Assembly: GCA_013397115.1 (NCBI GenBank)
Contig: VWZW01007169.1
Coordinates: forward strand, 1,887,451-1,951,450
DNA: 64,000 bases
Reading direction: 5' to 3'
DNA from: Edolisoma coerulescens
Lineage: Eukaryota > Chordata > Aves > Passeriformes > Campephagidae
The notes under the pieces are model-generated. The model was given only the letters and a program-made list of their open reading frames with translations, did not search any database and was not told the origin of the DNA. Shown in pieces: positions 1-10,019 of this stretch. The position numbers were made by a program, and so were the translations under genes. The number at the start of each line of letters is the position of its first letter. The stretch's first letter is position 1.

Positions 1-740
1 TTTCAGGAATCCTGTCTCTGCTCTGCCTGGGATGCCATGGTCTGTCAAAGCATAACAGCAGTGCAGGGGAGGTGGATTCACTTTTCTATGGAAATAGATA
101 AATGGTGTACGTACTTGCTTATTTTTTCTTTTTCTTAGCAGGGCTGTGTGTTTAAGCTGTATCACCCATTTTTTTCCCCTTACTGCAAGTACACATTGGA
201 AAATCAATAGAGTAAAGCGGCAGCTCCCAGAAAAAGATTAGAAGAAACAAAGATAATCCTTAAAAGCAAAACATTATTGACAATAGTATTTGAAATATGC
301 ATTAGTTTTGCTTATTTATATAGTGTGTAAAGCAAACATGAATTTTGTGACTTCTTTTGGATCTACACTTTCTTTTGGTTTATTTTCCTTTTAACTTTCA
401 AAAAATAGGTATCTGCTTTCAAATCAGAGCCTCTAAACAGTGGTAGATTTAGAGATGCCCAAGTTTACTCCAGAACATGGAATTTCTGTTCACTTTTGCT
501 GATTGAAATTTCTGAATGCAGGATGCTCAGTCTTCTACTTTAAATTTCCACTTAAAATCAAGCTCTCACTGAAATAATCTTTTCATGCCCAGCATTTGTG
601 CTTAGAAACATATCCTAACCTATCACAGATGTAGTTAAGACAATAATTTCAGTTTAATGAGCCAGACATTCCCCCCCCCCAAAGCAGAAGGATACTATCA
701 TCAGGTTTATATTTTATGATATGCATATGACTTGTTTTTA
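1..740. other. Noncoding sequence with a C10 run
   Basis: No open frame of useful length and no repeat family is recognised here. The sequence is AT-leaning, with scattered T-rich runs. The one simple-sequence feature is a run of ten C residues at 671-680. Nothing suggests an exon, such as a polypyrimidine tract with AG followed by an open frame and a donor. Confidence 0.6.
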
Positions 741-962
741 ACTTGAAAGCGCCTACTTACAAAAATCCTGTATCTTATTCAGCAGTGATTTTGTTCCATT
801 GTGCAGTGTCATTTTCTCCTTTCTTCCTTCTTTTGAACCCTTTTCCCCTCTTCCTTGTCTTTCTTTTCTTTGTTCTACACCCTTTTTATATTTTGTACAG
901 ATTTCCCTCCCCTCTGACATTTTTATCATTTTGAGGCATAAAATAGGGCCTCTCTTCTCCAG

Positions 963-1089
963 CAGCTGCGACCCCATCCCCTGCTGTACCAAATTGACAC
1001 TTCTGCAAGCAGCAGCTCTACTCAGTCACTCGAAGGCTGCTGCTTTCACAAGTGTTGATTTAGTGCAGCAGGGGATGATGTGCCAGCTG
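963..1089. repeat. Long imperfect hairpin, 54-bp arms
   Basis: The left arm 963-1016 and the reverse complement of 1036-1089 match at 44 of 54 positions without gaps, around a 19-nt loop (1017-1035). Perfect blocks include 11 bases around atcccctgctg and 10 bases aagcagcagc next to the loop. Both outer ends begin cagctg. As plus-strand RNA, three of the mismatches become G-U wobbles, giving about 47 of 54 pairs. I see no target-site duplication directly outside the arms. It could be a small palindromic transposon relic, a local inverted duplication or a source of a small-RNA precursor; the stem is longer than a usual animal pre-miRNA. The structure is certain; its nature is not. Confidence 0.85.
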
Positions 1090-1101
1090 TAAAACTCAGA
1101 C

Positions 1102-1119
1102 AATAATAATAATAATAAT
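1102..1119. repeat. (AAT)6 microsatellite
   Basis: Six uninterrupted aat units lie 12 bases beyond the right arm of the hairpin at 963-1089. This is a simple repeat with no coding role. Confidence 0.9.
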
Positions 1120-1319
1120 GCTTGTGAAAAGTCTTATAATAAGAGGGAAAAATAAAAGGGTGTGGGGAAAAAAGGTAGGAAGGGGCCAGGTGGAGGGAGG
1201 AAGGGGAGCAGTGGTCCCTGAGGGGTGATGGGGTACTCAGCTGCCCAAGGAGCAGTGGGATGGGTGGGAGAGTGGACCATGAGCTAATTCTTCTCCTCCC
1301 CACTCTCTCTCTTTACAAG

Positions 1320-2310
1320 AAACTCCTGAGACTGACAGTGCAGATTTTTTGTGTTTCTGTCAAACTGGGTAGTTATTTTGGGATAAAATCCTGGTGGAAG
1401 GGGGTGAAGGACTTAAAATATGACTGAGAGAGTGAGGGGCACCTCTGTGCTGTAGAGTCACTTAATATTTGCAAATGCAACTTTTTGGATGGCAAGATAT
1501 TTGATTTTTTTATTCTTAAGCTATATATTGCATGTCCATGGATATAGAGGATGGATTTTTTTGAAATATAAAAATAGTGTGTTGTTATTTAAAGCACATA
1601 AATGGAGAGTTCCTTCTAAATCAGCCCTGATTTACCCTCAGTTATGTTCCTTGAGGAAATAGTTTACAACTGCTTTGCATCTGAGTGTTTAATAAGTTGT
1701 TGGCAAGACAAAGTTGAAAAAATTATTGTAGGTTATATTTACTGACCGCTTTTTTCTTTATTTTCATTCTTAGCCACTAACTCAGCAATTCAATTATTTC
1801 CATGGCTCTGTTTAACTAATCATCAATGATCTTGGAGCAGTGAATGAAACACAGTATGTGCTAAATATTGATATTGGTAATGATATACATGTATGATAAG
1901 ACAGAACAGTGTCAACACAGACATGCAGAACACGTCAGTGGAGACTTGAAATGTATTAATATACATGTGTACCAAATAGTATTGTTTGTTTAAATCTGGT
2001 TACTCATAGTATCCCCCAGGTGTGTGGAGAGAGTATGAAATTTTTGAAAGACTATTGGAAAGCCTGTTTCTTTTAAGTCTGTTTCAGACATGGGTTAGGG
2101 TTTATTTAAATTAATGGGAAATAAGGACATACTTAAAACTAAGCATGTATTTGAAAGCTGGTGGATTAAGGTTATATTTGTCAGGTCTTGGGTAAAACTT
2201 CCATTGTCTGAAAAGCATTTCCTTTTTTAGTATTTGGAGAGACGCTTTGTAATAGGCTTTCACAGTGATCACCTTTGTAATCTTGTTGTTCATCATATTA
2301 ATTGAAGAAG
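1320..2310. other. Noncoding AT-rich sequence
   Basis: I see no gene or named repeat. The stretch is rich in A and T with many stops in all frames. Around 1861-1975 there are several at-tat-acatg words (for example tatacatgta), which look like drifted simple sequence. Confidence 0.55.
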
Positions 2311-2319
2311 CTCCTTTCT

Positions 2320-2740
2320 GATAACCTTTGGCTGTTCAAGATATGTTCCTAAAGCATCAAAGACTGAAGAAACTTAGAAAAGACATAATAGATCATTCTG
2401 CTTGCTTTTTTTTCCAGTGTAGAATTATTTCATTGAGAACATTTTTTAGTGTTATGTCAACTTTAGTTTTTAAAATCCCAAGTGAAAGCTTCCATATCTC
2501 TCCTTGGGAGACTATTTCACAGGCTAATACATCTCGCTGTCAGGAAGACTTTCCTGATACTCTACTGAGCTGAAGCTTTTTCTTTCCATTATTTCTAGTT
2601 ATATCCTTTTTCCTTGATAGCTTTTAGACATGTTACATATTTACAGATTTTTTTTTTTCCTTTAAGAAACTTTATTCAGTTTATCAATATCTTTTTGGTT
2701 TTGAAAAACCCACCTAAGACCTTCTAGGCTGAGAACTACG
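2320..2740 (-). mobile_element. Ancient CR1/L3-like LINE fragment, antisense
   Basis: Read on the plus strand, this follows the familiar antisense layout of a CR1-clade 3' end. It has a 'gaaacttagaaaagac ... agatcattctgc' start and a 'ttttaaaatccc ... gcttccatatctctccttgggagactatttcacaggctaat' middle. Then comes a 'ctgtcaggaagactttcctgatact' block followed by a T-rich 'attatttctagttatatcc' part. These correspond to the tail of the CR1 reverse-transcriptase ORF and its 3' region. Divergence is heavy, with no open frame and no 3' octamer repeat left, so this is an old insertion. It could belong to the L3 branch rather than avian CR1 proper. Confidence 0.55.
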
Positions 2741-2749
2741 TTTACCTTC

Positions 2750-5200
2750 AAACCGTATGACAGTCAGATGCTCCCCACTGCATTTTCTTCAGGTTCCCTT
2801 TCTCAGGGTGCAAAAAACACAGGAGATTCCAGCTATGAGAAATCTGATAAGTAGCCTATTTTCATCAGTGATTTGAGATAGGTTCATTTGCTTTCTTTCT
2901 AATTTTGGGTGCACAGCTCTTCTAGCTGTTGTGAGTGAGGATCCCCAACTGCTACTTGGCTCTTAATTTCTCACCTCTTGGCGCTCTGCTTCACAGAAAG
3001 CCTGCATACTGCTTAGTCTTTGTATTTCTGCAGCTTGCACAAAATTCACTTCATTCCTGTTAGGTGCAACTGTTGAGGTCAGAACTCAGACTGTTTCCCA
3101 GGAAATAGAAGGCGAGAGAAAGGAGGGTGATGCTCTACTTCTGTCTGAGGTCTGATTTGGAAGTCCTATGTTGAATTTTAGCTCCTTATTCAGGAGAAAT
3201 TGAAATATGTCTATTCAGGGAAATGCAGAGAGCTGTAACAGGTTTTCAGGGGGACTTAGTAGTGTGGGCCAGTCCCGTGTTTGCATAGTTCAGGCTTGCA
3301 GGAAGGGGTCCAGCCTGTGCCAGCTCAGAGCACAGGCAAGCCAACGCATTCCTGGCACTGAGAGGCACATCCTTCCCCCTCCACAAAGAAGCAATTGCAG
3401 TCTCCTGCTGCATGCCAGTGGGTACTGGTATTATATAGACCAGCAACTGTAGGCATCTGGAAAAATTTGCTTTCTTTTTAATGCAACTTTTTTTTTGTTA
3501 TTATTAGTTATGAATGTTCTGGCTTGCCGGAAAAAACCTGAAATGGCTTACACAGCATTCACCTGTCATTTCTAGCTTGGTTTTCTAAGGAAATGCTGTT
3601 TGTCTGTCAATCTTCTCTAATTCCTTTTGAACACAAGGAATGTTTTCACAGCTGAGTTCAGTGGTGGTAGAGATCTCATCCCACAGTGGCCTTGTGTGGT
3701 GGCTTTGAAATCAACAGGAGCACTTTTGGTGTCCTGGCTGACAAGCATGATGTGCACCTGAGGGCATCATGACTGGGTAGCACTGGAGCAGCCCAGGAAG
3801 GTTTTGAGGAGATGATGTGGGGAAGGAGGGCATGGGTAGGGAGTTTGGTCACTTATGAGTGAGTCACAAGGCAGAAAGTATTGGTTTTCTGCTCGAAGTA
3901 CTTGAGCCTTTCCTGAGGAGTTTTCAGACTGTTAGAGACTCAGTGCTTGTCTAATTGTTCTTCCAGAATCAATAGTTAAACTGGCATTGATTTCTGCTGA
4001 CTTCACATGCTTAGGATTCCAGCTGTACTGTGGAACTTGAGATCTCACTGTTTCACAGAGGCTTACCTGCCACAGCTGTCTGACGCTTCCTGAAATATTG
4101 AGGACACTCCAGGTGCCCTTGTAGCCTTTGTAGGTGCTACTACCTGCCAGGCTGCTGTTTCTCCATCTGTTTTACAGAGAAAGCCTGTGCCTGGTGAGCT
4201 CATTCCCACTTATTCCCAGGTCTGTATCTCAGAATGGCCATTTGCTGCTATCCTCTTCATTTTGGCTTTTCCAAGGCATTTTTCCTGTATATTTTAACTG
4301 AGTTTTGCCTAAGATTGTTTGCCAAAGAGAATTTTTATTTTATTCCTTTTTATGTGTCTGATTTCTGGGTGCTGCTATGTATATTTTCTTCTTTACTTAT
4401 ACTTGCAATATTTTCGAAACTCACATGTTCTACAGCTCTTGACAACGAGATCTACTACCTACTTTATTTGTATATTTAATTGTAAAGGGATTATTTTCAA
4501 ATGTATTTTTGGAACAGGTATAAAGAACAATGTTTACTAGTAAGTTTCCTTTAATTTCTTTTCATTGAGAAAAGGAATTAAAAGAGTAATGATATTGCGC
4601 TTCTGCTGACTACTCTGCTTGACTGATTCACAGGGTATTGCTCTTAACATGTTGTAGGAGTTTAAAAAAAAAGTGTCAAACTTTTTTTGGCACCCAGCTA
4701 CAGTAGATCCTGTTAGAAGAAACATATGGCCTCACACTAACAGTGTTAAAGCACTGCTGAAGTATTGCATGCACGACATTGACAAATTTCCTCTAGGCTT
4801 TTTGTTTTCTGTGCTATTAAACATTCAAAGTCCACTATTTCATTACCACTGATGATACAGAGAGCCTTATTGACATTCTATCCATCTGTTCATAACATGC
4901 ATTATTAAATGTGAAGCAACTAGTAGGTAGGAGTGCACTTGCCAGCTGTACAATGAATTCTCAGCAGTTTGGTGCCCTCTATAAATTTTCTAGTATTCTG
5001 CCAGTTTCTCAACATGATTTGCAATGGGGATACTTTTTTGTTTAATGTTTCACATTGTACAGAGAGAAGTTGCTTCAAAAGAATTCTGTGTTTTGTTATC
5101 CTTAATGTGAAATCTTTAGATAGAGCTTCAAAAAGCCCAAGAGTCTTTAAACATACAAAGACTGTTGCTAATATCAGATCTCACTAACCACAGTTTCTGG
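2750..5200. other. Noncoding sequence
   Basis: No gene is recognised. Open frames of 60-81 codons occur (for example 3207-3452 and 4234-4479), but their translations are cysteine- or phenylalanine-rich chance products without a domain. Base composition shifts from moderately GC-rich (3250-3450, 3650-3850) to AT-rich (4250-4560). Confidence 0.55.
3819..3841 (+). other. G-quadruplex-type motif
   Basis: Four G runs (GGGG, GGG, GGG, GGG) are separated by loops of 5, 3 and 2 bases, which fits the usual intramolecular G-quadruplex pattern. It lies in a short G-rich patch with no nearby gene. Confidence 0.6.
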
Positions 5201-5202
5201 AG

Positions 5203-5226
5203 TTTTTTTCTTTTTTTTTTTTTTTT
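5203..5226. repeat. Poly(T) tract ending in AG
   Basis: The run is 24 bases of T with one C at 5210, followed directly by AG at 5227-5228. It could be the poly(A) tail of an old minus-strand retroposed sequence, or a chance strong 3' splice-site look-alike. The sequence on the 3' side (aggagcaaatctgc...) is not a convincing exon. Confidence 0.7.
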
Positions 5227-5532
5227 AGGAGCAAATCTGCTGCATTACCTATGAACAGGACAATGGGGCCCCAATGAGTCACCCTATTCATATATTTTTG
5301 GAACCCAGAGGAATTGGTTTGACTATTTACAGATTATAACAGTTGGTAGTTGAATGTTTTATTTTCATTCCCAGTTGGTACAATATGTTCACAGCTGACG
5401 CTAATGGCTTGCCCATTTGATATCACATATGGTCCACTATTTGGGTCTCCTAAAGCTTTCTTTTGTGGTCAAGCTGCTTTAAAACTTGCATATATTTAGG
5501 TTTGTTCTGTCTGCTGGAAAGGTGAATATGAA

Positions 5533-5558
5533 ACTCTGAAACTGGGCAGTTTCAGAGT
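5533..5558. repeat. Perfect 11-bp hairpin
   Basis: The arms actctgaaact and agtttcagagt are exact reverse complements around the 4-base loop gggc. No T-run follows on either strand and no gene is adjacent, so a terminator role has no support. Confidence 0.8.
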
Positions 5559-5599
5559 AAATCAGCAGTTCTGTTGATAAAGATTCAAAGAATTTGGGT

Positions 5600-8500
5600 C
5601 CAAATATCCTATAAAGAATATTTTTATATAAAATTGATTACAAACAAATGTCTTAGAACATCATGTGAAATTCTAAAAGAAATGTCCTTTCCTCTTTCCT
5701 TGTCTTTGAAGCTGTGATTGAGTTACCCTCCAGTGTATTGATACCACTGAGCATCATCAGGACTACTTTTGCTGGATGTTCAGTTGCATTGGAAACTAAT
5801 TTATGCATAATTTGTATTGCTTAAATCATCCTTTATATTTTTATTTGAATATTACTGTTCTGATAATGTTTTGTGAAAAGATCTGAAGGAGCAAATTGTT
5901 TTTTTCCTTTGGTTTCTAGAATAAGAGCATAGGAAAAGTGAACTGAAAAAATATGAGAACAGAAATTAAAATTAAAAGCCTGTCTGAAGTTGTTCTCCTA
6001 TGATACAGAAGTGTTTATACTGACTCTGAAACATAACTGATAAAGCCACAATCTCATAAAAAGATTATTTCCAAAACTATTGCATTACCCTCTGAGAGCT
6101 AAAATTCTCATTTATTCGTAGGAGTAGATCATAATAGCTCTAATTCCCTGAGAAGTGGGCATTGTATGATAATTAAGCAGGGTAGTACGTTAATTGTCCT
6201 CCACTTCACCTCTAGATGTTTAACTCCTTATCTAGTCAACCAGCAAACAATAATGCTCACTTATTTGTGCCTTACAGTTCAAATAATTTTTTTAACTGGG
6301 TAATTTATTTGAAATAAAGAAGAATAAGCATAGTCATGTGAAAGGGGCATTGAAATTGTGTTAGATTACCATTATTTAATACCATTAGGTGGTAGGATGC
6401 AGGTTTTCTGGTTGTATTTTTCAGCCATGCAACTTTAGCTGAATAACAGCAACGTGATTTTGCATGCAGGGATATTTCTCTAACTAATGGGACAGATTTA
6501 GTAGTTTTTGCCACATGGCTACTGCTTTCTGGTGGCCTCTCTCTCATGGATGCCTATTAGGAGAGCAGGTATGTGTGTGTTGGAAGTGGTGCCTGCGACA
6601 TCTGGCTCCTGGATTAAATGAGGCAACTGCTGGTGGGACAGAGGCTCTGGCTTGTTTAGTTTAAGGGGAAATAGTGCATGTTGCTGGTTTAGAGTCAGCC
6701 CCTGGAAGGAGATTGAAATGGGACTGAAGTAGGAGGCTTTCTCAAGTGAATAAAGTCAATATTCAACCTGGAGTACTAGGGAAAGAAAAAACCCAACTAA
6801 ACCAAATGTTTTCGCAAATGAAACTAATAGACGAGAAGTAAAATTCTGCCCTCTCCTATAAGCAGTTTCAGGGACTTAGAAAATGATAGTAAAACTTCAG
6901 CATGCTAAGAAGTTCACTTGAAATGTCTTAAAAGAAAAGACTAAGGAGATCAAATTATTAACGAATGATCTCAGGAACAGACTGGGTACCCTGATGATGT
7001 GGTATAAAGTTAGACAGGACTTGGCCAAAATTTGGTGAAATTTTGGGTACTGACTGTACCCAAGAGAGTTAAAGAAGTTAATGATGTTGTCTCTCCCAAC
7101 TTATTAGATAAAGTGGAAGAGCGTGCAAGAAGAATTTGGATTTACTGGACACAAATTAAATGATATTTAGGAAAGGATGTATTTCTCATAAGTAGCAGAA
7201 CTGAATGTTCTTCAATACTGTTGAAGTATGGAAAGAAGTGTTACACTGATTCTGATCTCTGACTAACAAGATCATTTCTGATCGGTACGTGGAGAATTAT
7301 GTGCTTCCTTGAGGATTTTTTCCTAATTTGTTAATAATTTATTATTATTATAATAATCGTTATTGTTATTATATCATCCAAAACATCTGAGTGCTCCAGC
7401 AAAAGCATCTTCCTGTGTTGTTTCCTTTCTCTCTGGGCCCGTGCAGCTGGGGTGAGTGGCAGTGTTGGGCATTGCCCTGCCCCTGGGGGCTCCTTCCAAG
7501 CACATACAGGCAGCCCGTGCTCCTGTGCCTCCTCAGCTAGAGGCTCTTACCCACTCCAGGCCAGTGATGAAGCTGTAGGTCAAACCCTTCAAAGAGCCAC
7601 CAAAATACTGACCTCACTCTCTGCCCAACAAATTCTTTTCTTCCCAAAGCAGTAAGATCTTTGTAGCTCTCCACTAAATATACTTTCCTCTTGTTTTGAC
7701 AGAGGAAGAGCCTGAGGCTGGAGCTTGCTGAGAACACCATGTGGAAACGGTTTGCTCAGCTGCCATTGCTCAGCGGGGAAGGTGAGGGGTGGGATGGACT
7801 TGATGAAGGCAGCTTCATCTTGAAAAACAGTTGATTAGAAAAATAACATCAAATTGTACCTTATCAACTCTAGATATGTTTCAGGGAGTCCTCCCTCCTG
7901 AATGGGATGCAATTACATATAGTGTTAACCCAGAGTCTTCTGCAACAATGTAAATGAGTTGTTAACATGGCACTTCATTGCAATAATAATTCAAAGCTAC
8001 TAGCAGGCTTGATGGGTCTGCAATAAATGTTTTATTATTTAGGAAAAATATACTCTACAAGTTGCAATGTGCCATGCTCATTCATGCTGTAAATCAACAA
8101 AGATCAGCAGACTGAATAGGGAAAATGAAAAGCTTATTTAGGAACTGACACAAGCTTTCAGATGAGCAGGGATGGCTGAAGTTAACTGCATTCATTTTTC
8201 TTTACTTGTCACAGTTGCCACTTGAATTTCACTGCTAAAGATTGTGGGTAGTTTTGCTTTATGAAATTATATCTATGAAAAGAGTATTTGCATTTATATA
8301 GGCTTTGTTACAATAAAGTTAAACCTAGCACACCCCCTTGCCTCCACAAACAAACAAATCAACCAGCCAACCAGAAACCTCTATGTTAGAATAATATTTA
8401 TCTGTCAGTTTTCCTAGATCTGAACAGGATTCAGCTAAATGGTTCCCACTGGCTTCTTTAAAGGCCCAAAGCCTGTGACCATGTGAAATGCAGAGCTTTG

Positions 8501-9540
8501 GCCATCCCTTCAACTTCAGCTCTCCTATAAGGCTGCATCTCTCCTCACAAGAGTAAACCCAGCTTATTTTCTTTAAAAATAATCTTGATGTGGAGTGAGT
8601 TAAGGCACAGAGTGGGTGACCAGGGTTGGAGACTAGGAATTAATGTGGTCCTCATGGTGTGGTTATAAAGTGCCTGAAATGGGCTCCATTACCATCCTTT
8701 TATGTTCCCTAACACCTGAAGACCCTTTCTTGAAGTTTGCAGCATGGAAAATGCAGATCCTGAATGCTGAACCTTGGCTTGTCCTGAAAACTGTACATGT
8801 TTGAACATGGAGTAAAACCCCTTGCAAACTCTCCGTGTTGATGTCCTTAGAGAGATGTGACTTCTTTGGCTGATCACGGGAAGGAGAAACCAGGACAAGA
8901 CAACAAGTGAGTTAAGATAACTCATCCCATGCCTCTATGTACGCTTGAAAAGGACGAGGTTTTCTAAGCCAACTTCAGCAATGATTCTCCTGCCCTGACT
9001 TAGGCCCCAGAAAGAATGAGGAGAACGTGAAAATATTTTTCAAGCATTTTCCTGATGATGCCACACCCTTGGTCATAGGTCTCCAAAGGGAAGAGCTGCT
9101 TTTTGCAGGGCAGTTAAGCTGGACCTGCCCAATGAGGATGGCAGCAGTGAGTGGGCATATGAGGAGAATGCTTCAGGACCAGAATGGTGTGACTGTGCAT
9201 GAGCCTCTGACTGCAACACCATGCTGAGAAAGCAGCTCATGGGTGGAGGAAACAGTAGGCAAAAAGCCAACTAGCAGGTTTCTGTTCAGGTTTGTGCCTG
9301 CTGGGGTGTGTGTACTGGAATGTGCATTTGTATGAACATTTATGTGTGTACATATATACACAAATGAAGCAATTTTTGTTTTTCTGTAGTTATCTGTATA
9401 TTTGTTCCAGTTTGTCAGGTGTTTGTGTCTGCCAGTGAATGGATGTTTTCCTTGGTTGTGGAGTTACTTATCCAACTATAAGGTTCACTGACTATCTCAA
9501 ATATCCCTTCTCAGTAGGTCAGTTTGCATGACTTAAACAT
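5600..9540. other. Noncoding sequence
   Basis: No gene is supported. Small GC-richer patches at 7440-7560 and 9080-9330 give frames of 60-67 codons on both strands, with no recognisable domain and no matching splice signals. A CAAA-rich patch lies at 8346-8375, and a TG/TA-rich patch at 9305-9362. Confidence 0.55.
7331..7373. repeat. TTA/TAA-rich simple repeat
   Basis: The run mixes tta and taa units (ttaataatttattattattataataat...) and contains a small internal inverted repeat (attatta/taataat). This is ordinary low-complexity sequence. Confidence 0.8.
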
Positions 9541-9580
9541 GGTTTTATTGTTGTGCTCAACATGCCTGCAGGAGAGGAGC

Positions 9581-10011
9581 CTAATCTTGTAGCCAGCAAA
9601 ACTGGCTGTGTGCTGAGAAGGCTGCTGAGACTAGAGTTTGGAAATGATTGAAATATAACAGTTTTACTGCAGGGGTTGTTCCACTGACTTGGTCTTGAAC
9701 CTGTTGGGTTGATCTGATGGCGTCTCTGGTGTCGGCATCCCATGGTTTGGAAGCAACTTCCTTGAGGCGGATGCTCTGCACTCCGGTGAGTGATGGTGAG
9801 TTGGGTGTGTTCCTCCAGCCCCTGGGACTGCTGGCGAGGCCCTGCTGCTGCTGGCTGTTGATGGGGCGCTGTTGGCTCCTGTGGCTGGACAAAGCTGAGG
9901 TCTGGCCTTCACATCTTGCTTAGGAGGCTTCAGGACTCTTACCCTGAATTTCTCACTTTGAGTTTTAAGGATATACTTGATGTGCAAGAAACCCTTGGAA
10001 GTGATGTGTTA
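9581..10011 (-). pseudogene. Possible broken retrocopy or exon, unidentified
   Basis: On the minus strand one frame is open from 9892 back to 9581. From about 9885 to 9700 its codons end mostly in G or C (such as cag, cgc, ccc, atc, aac, agc, ggc, ctc), unlike the AT-rich surroundings. It encodes a Q/S/P-rich stretch (SQQRPINSQQQQ) then a more globular-looking one (IRLKEVASKPWDADTRDAIR). A second frame, open from a TAA near 10011 to a TAA at 9664, gives a basic stretch (FRVRVLKPPKQDVKARPQL) upstream. A frameshift near 9900 would join the two. A minus-strand AATAAA lies downstream at 9544-9549. That arrangement suits a degenerate processed copy of a real mRNA, but no poly(A) tail remains and I cannot name the parent gene. 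The plus strand also has a short open frame, so chance in a GC-rich patch cannot be excluded. Confidence 0.35.
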
Positions 10012-10019
10012 CCTTCCCC

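Larger units (their letters stand above)
877..1163. repeat. Possible outer arms of a foldback element
   Basis: Outside the strong hairpin at 963-1089 the flanks are compositionally complementary. About 796-960 is C/T-rich and about 1130-1220 is G/A-rich. The word acaccctttt at 877-886 has its reverse complement aaaagggtgt at 1154-1163. These sit 77 and 65 bases from the inner arms, as expected if the palindrome continues outward with small indels. A CATT-rich and GAG-containing stretch in the left flank also roughly matches the reverse complement of the right flank. This may be a decayed MITE-like or locally inverted-duplicated segment. The outer similarity is weak and partly a composition effect. 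Confidence 0.35.

Noticed and set aside
5203..5300. Poly(T)-AG as a splice acceptor of a real exon
   Set aside because: The downstream sequence lacks a sustained open frame with a donor, and a T24 run is as easily a retroposon tail or slippage product.
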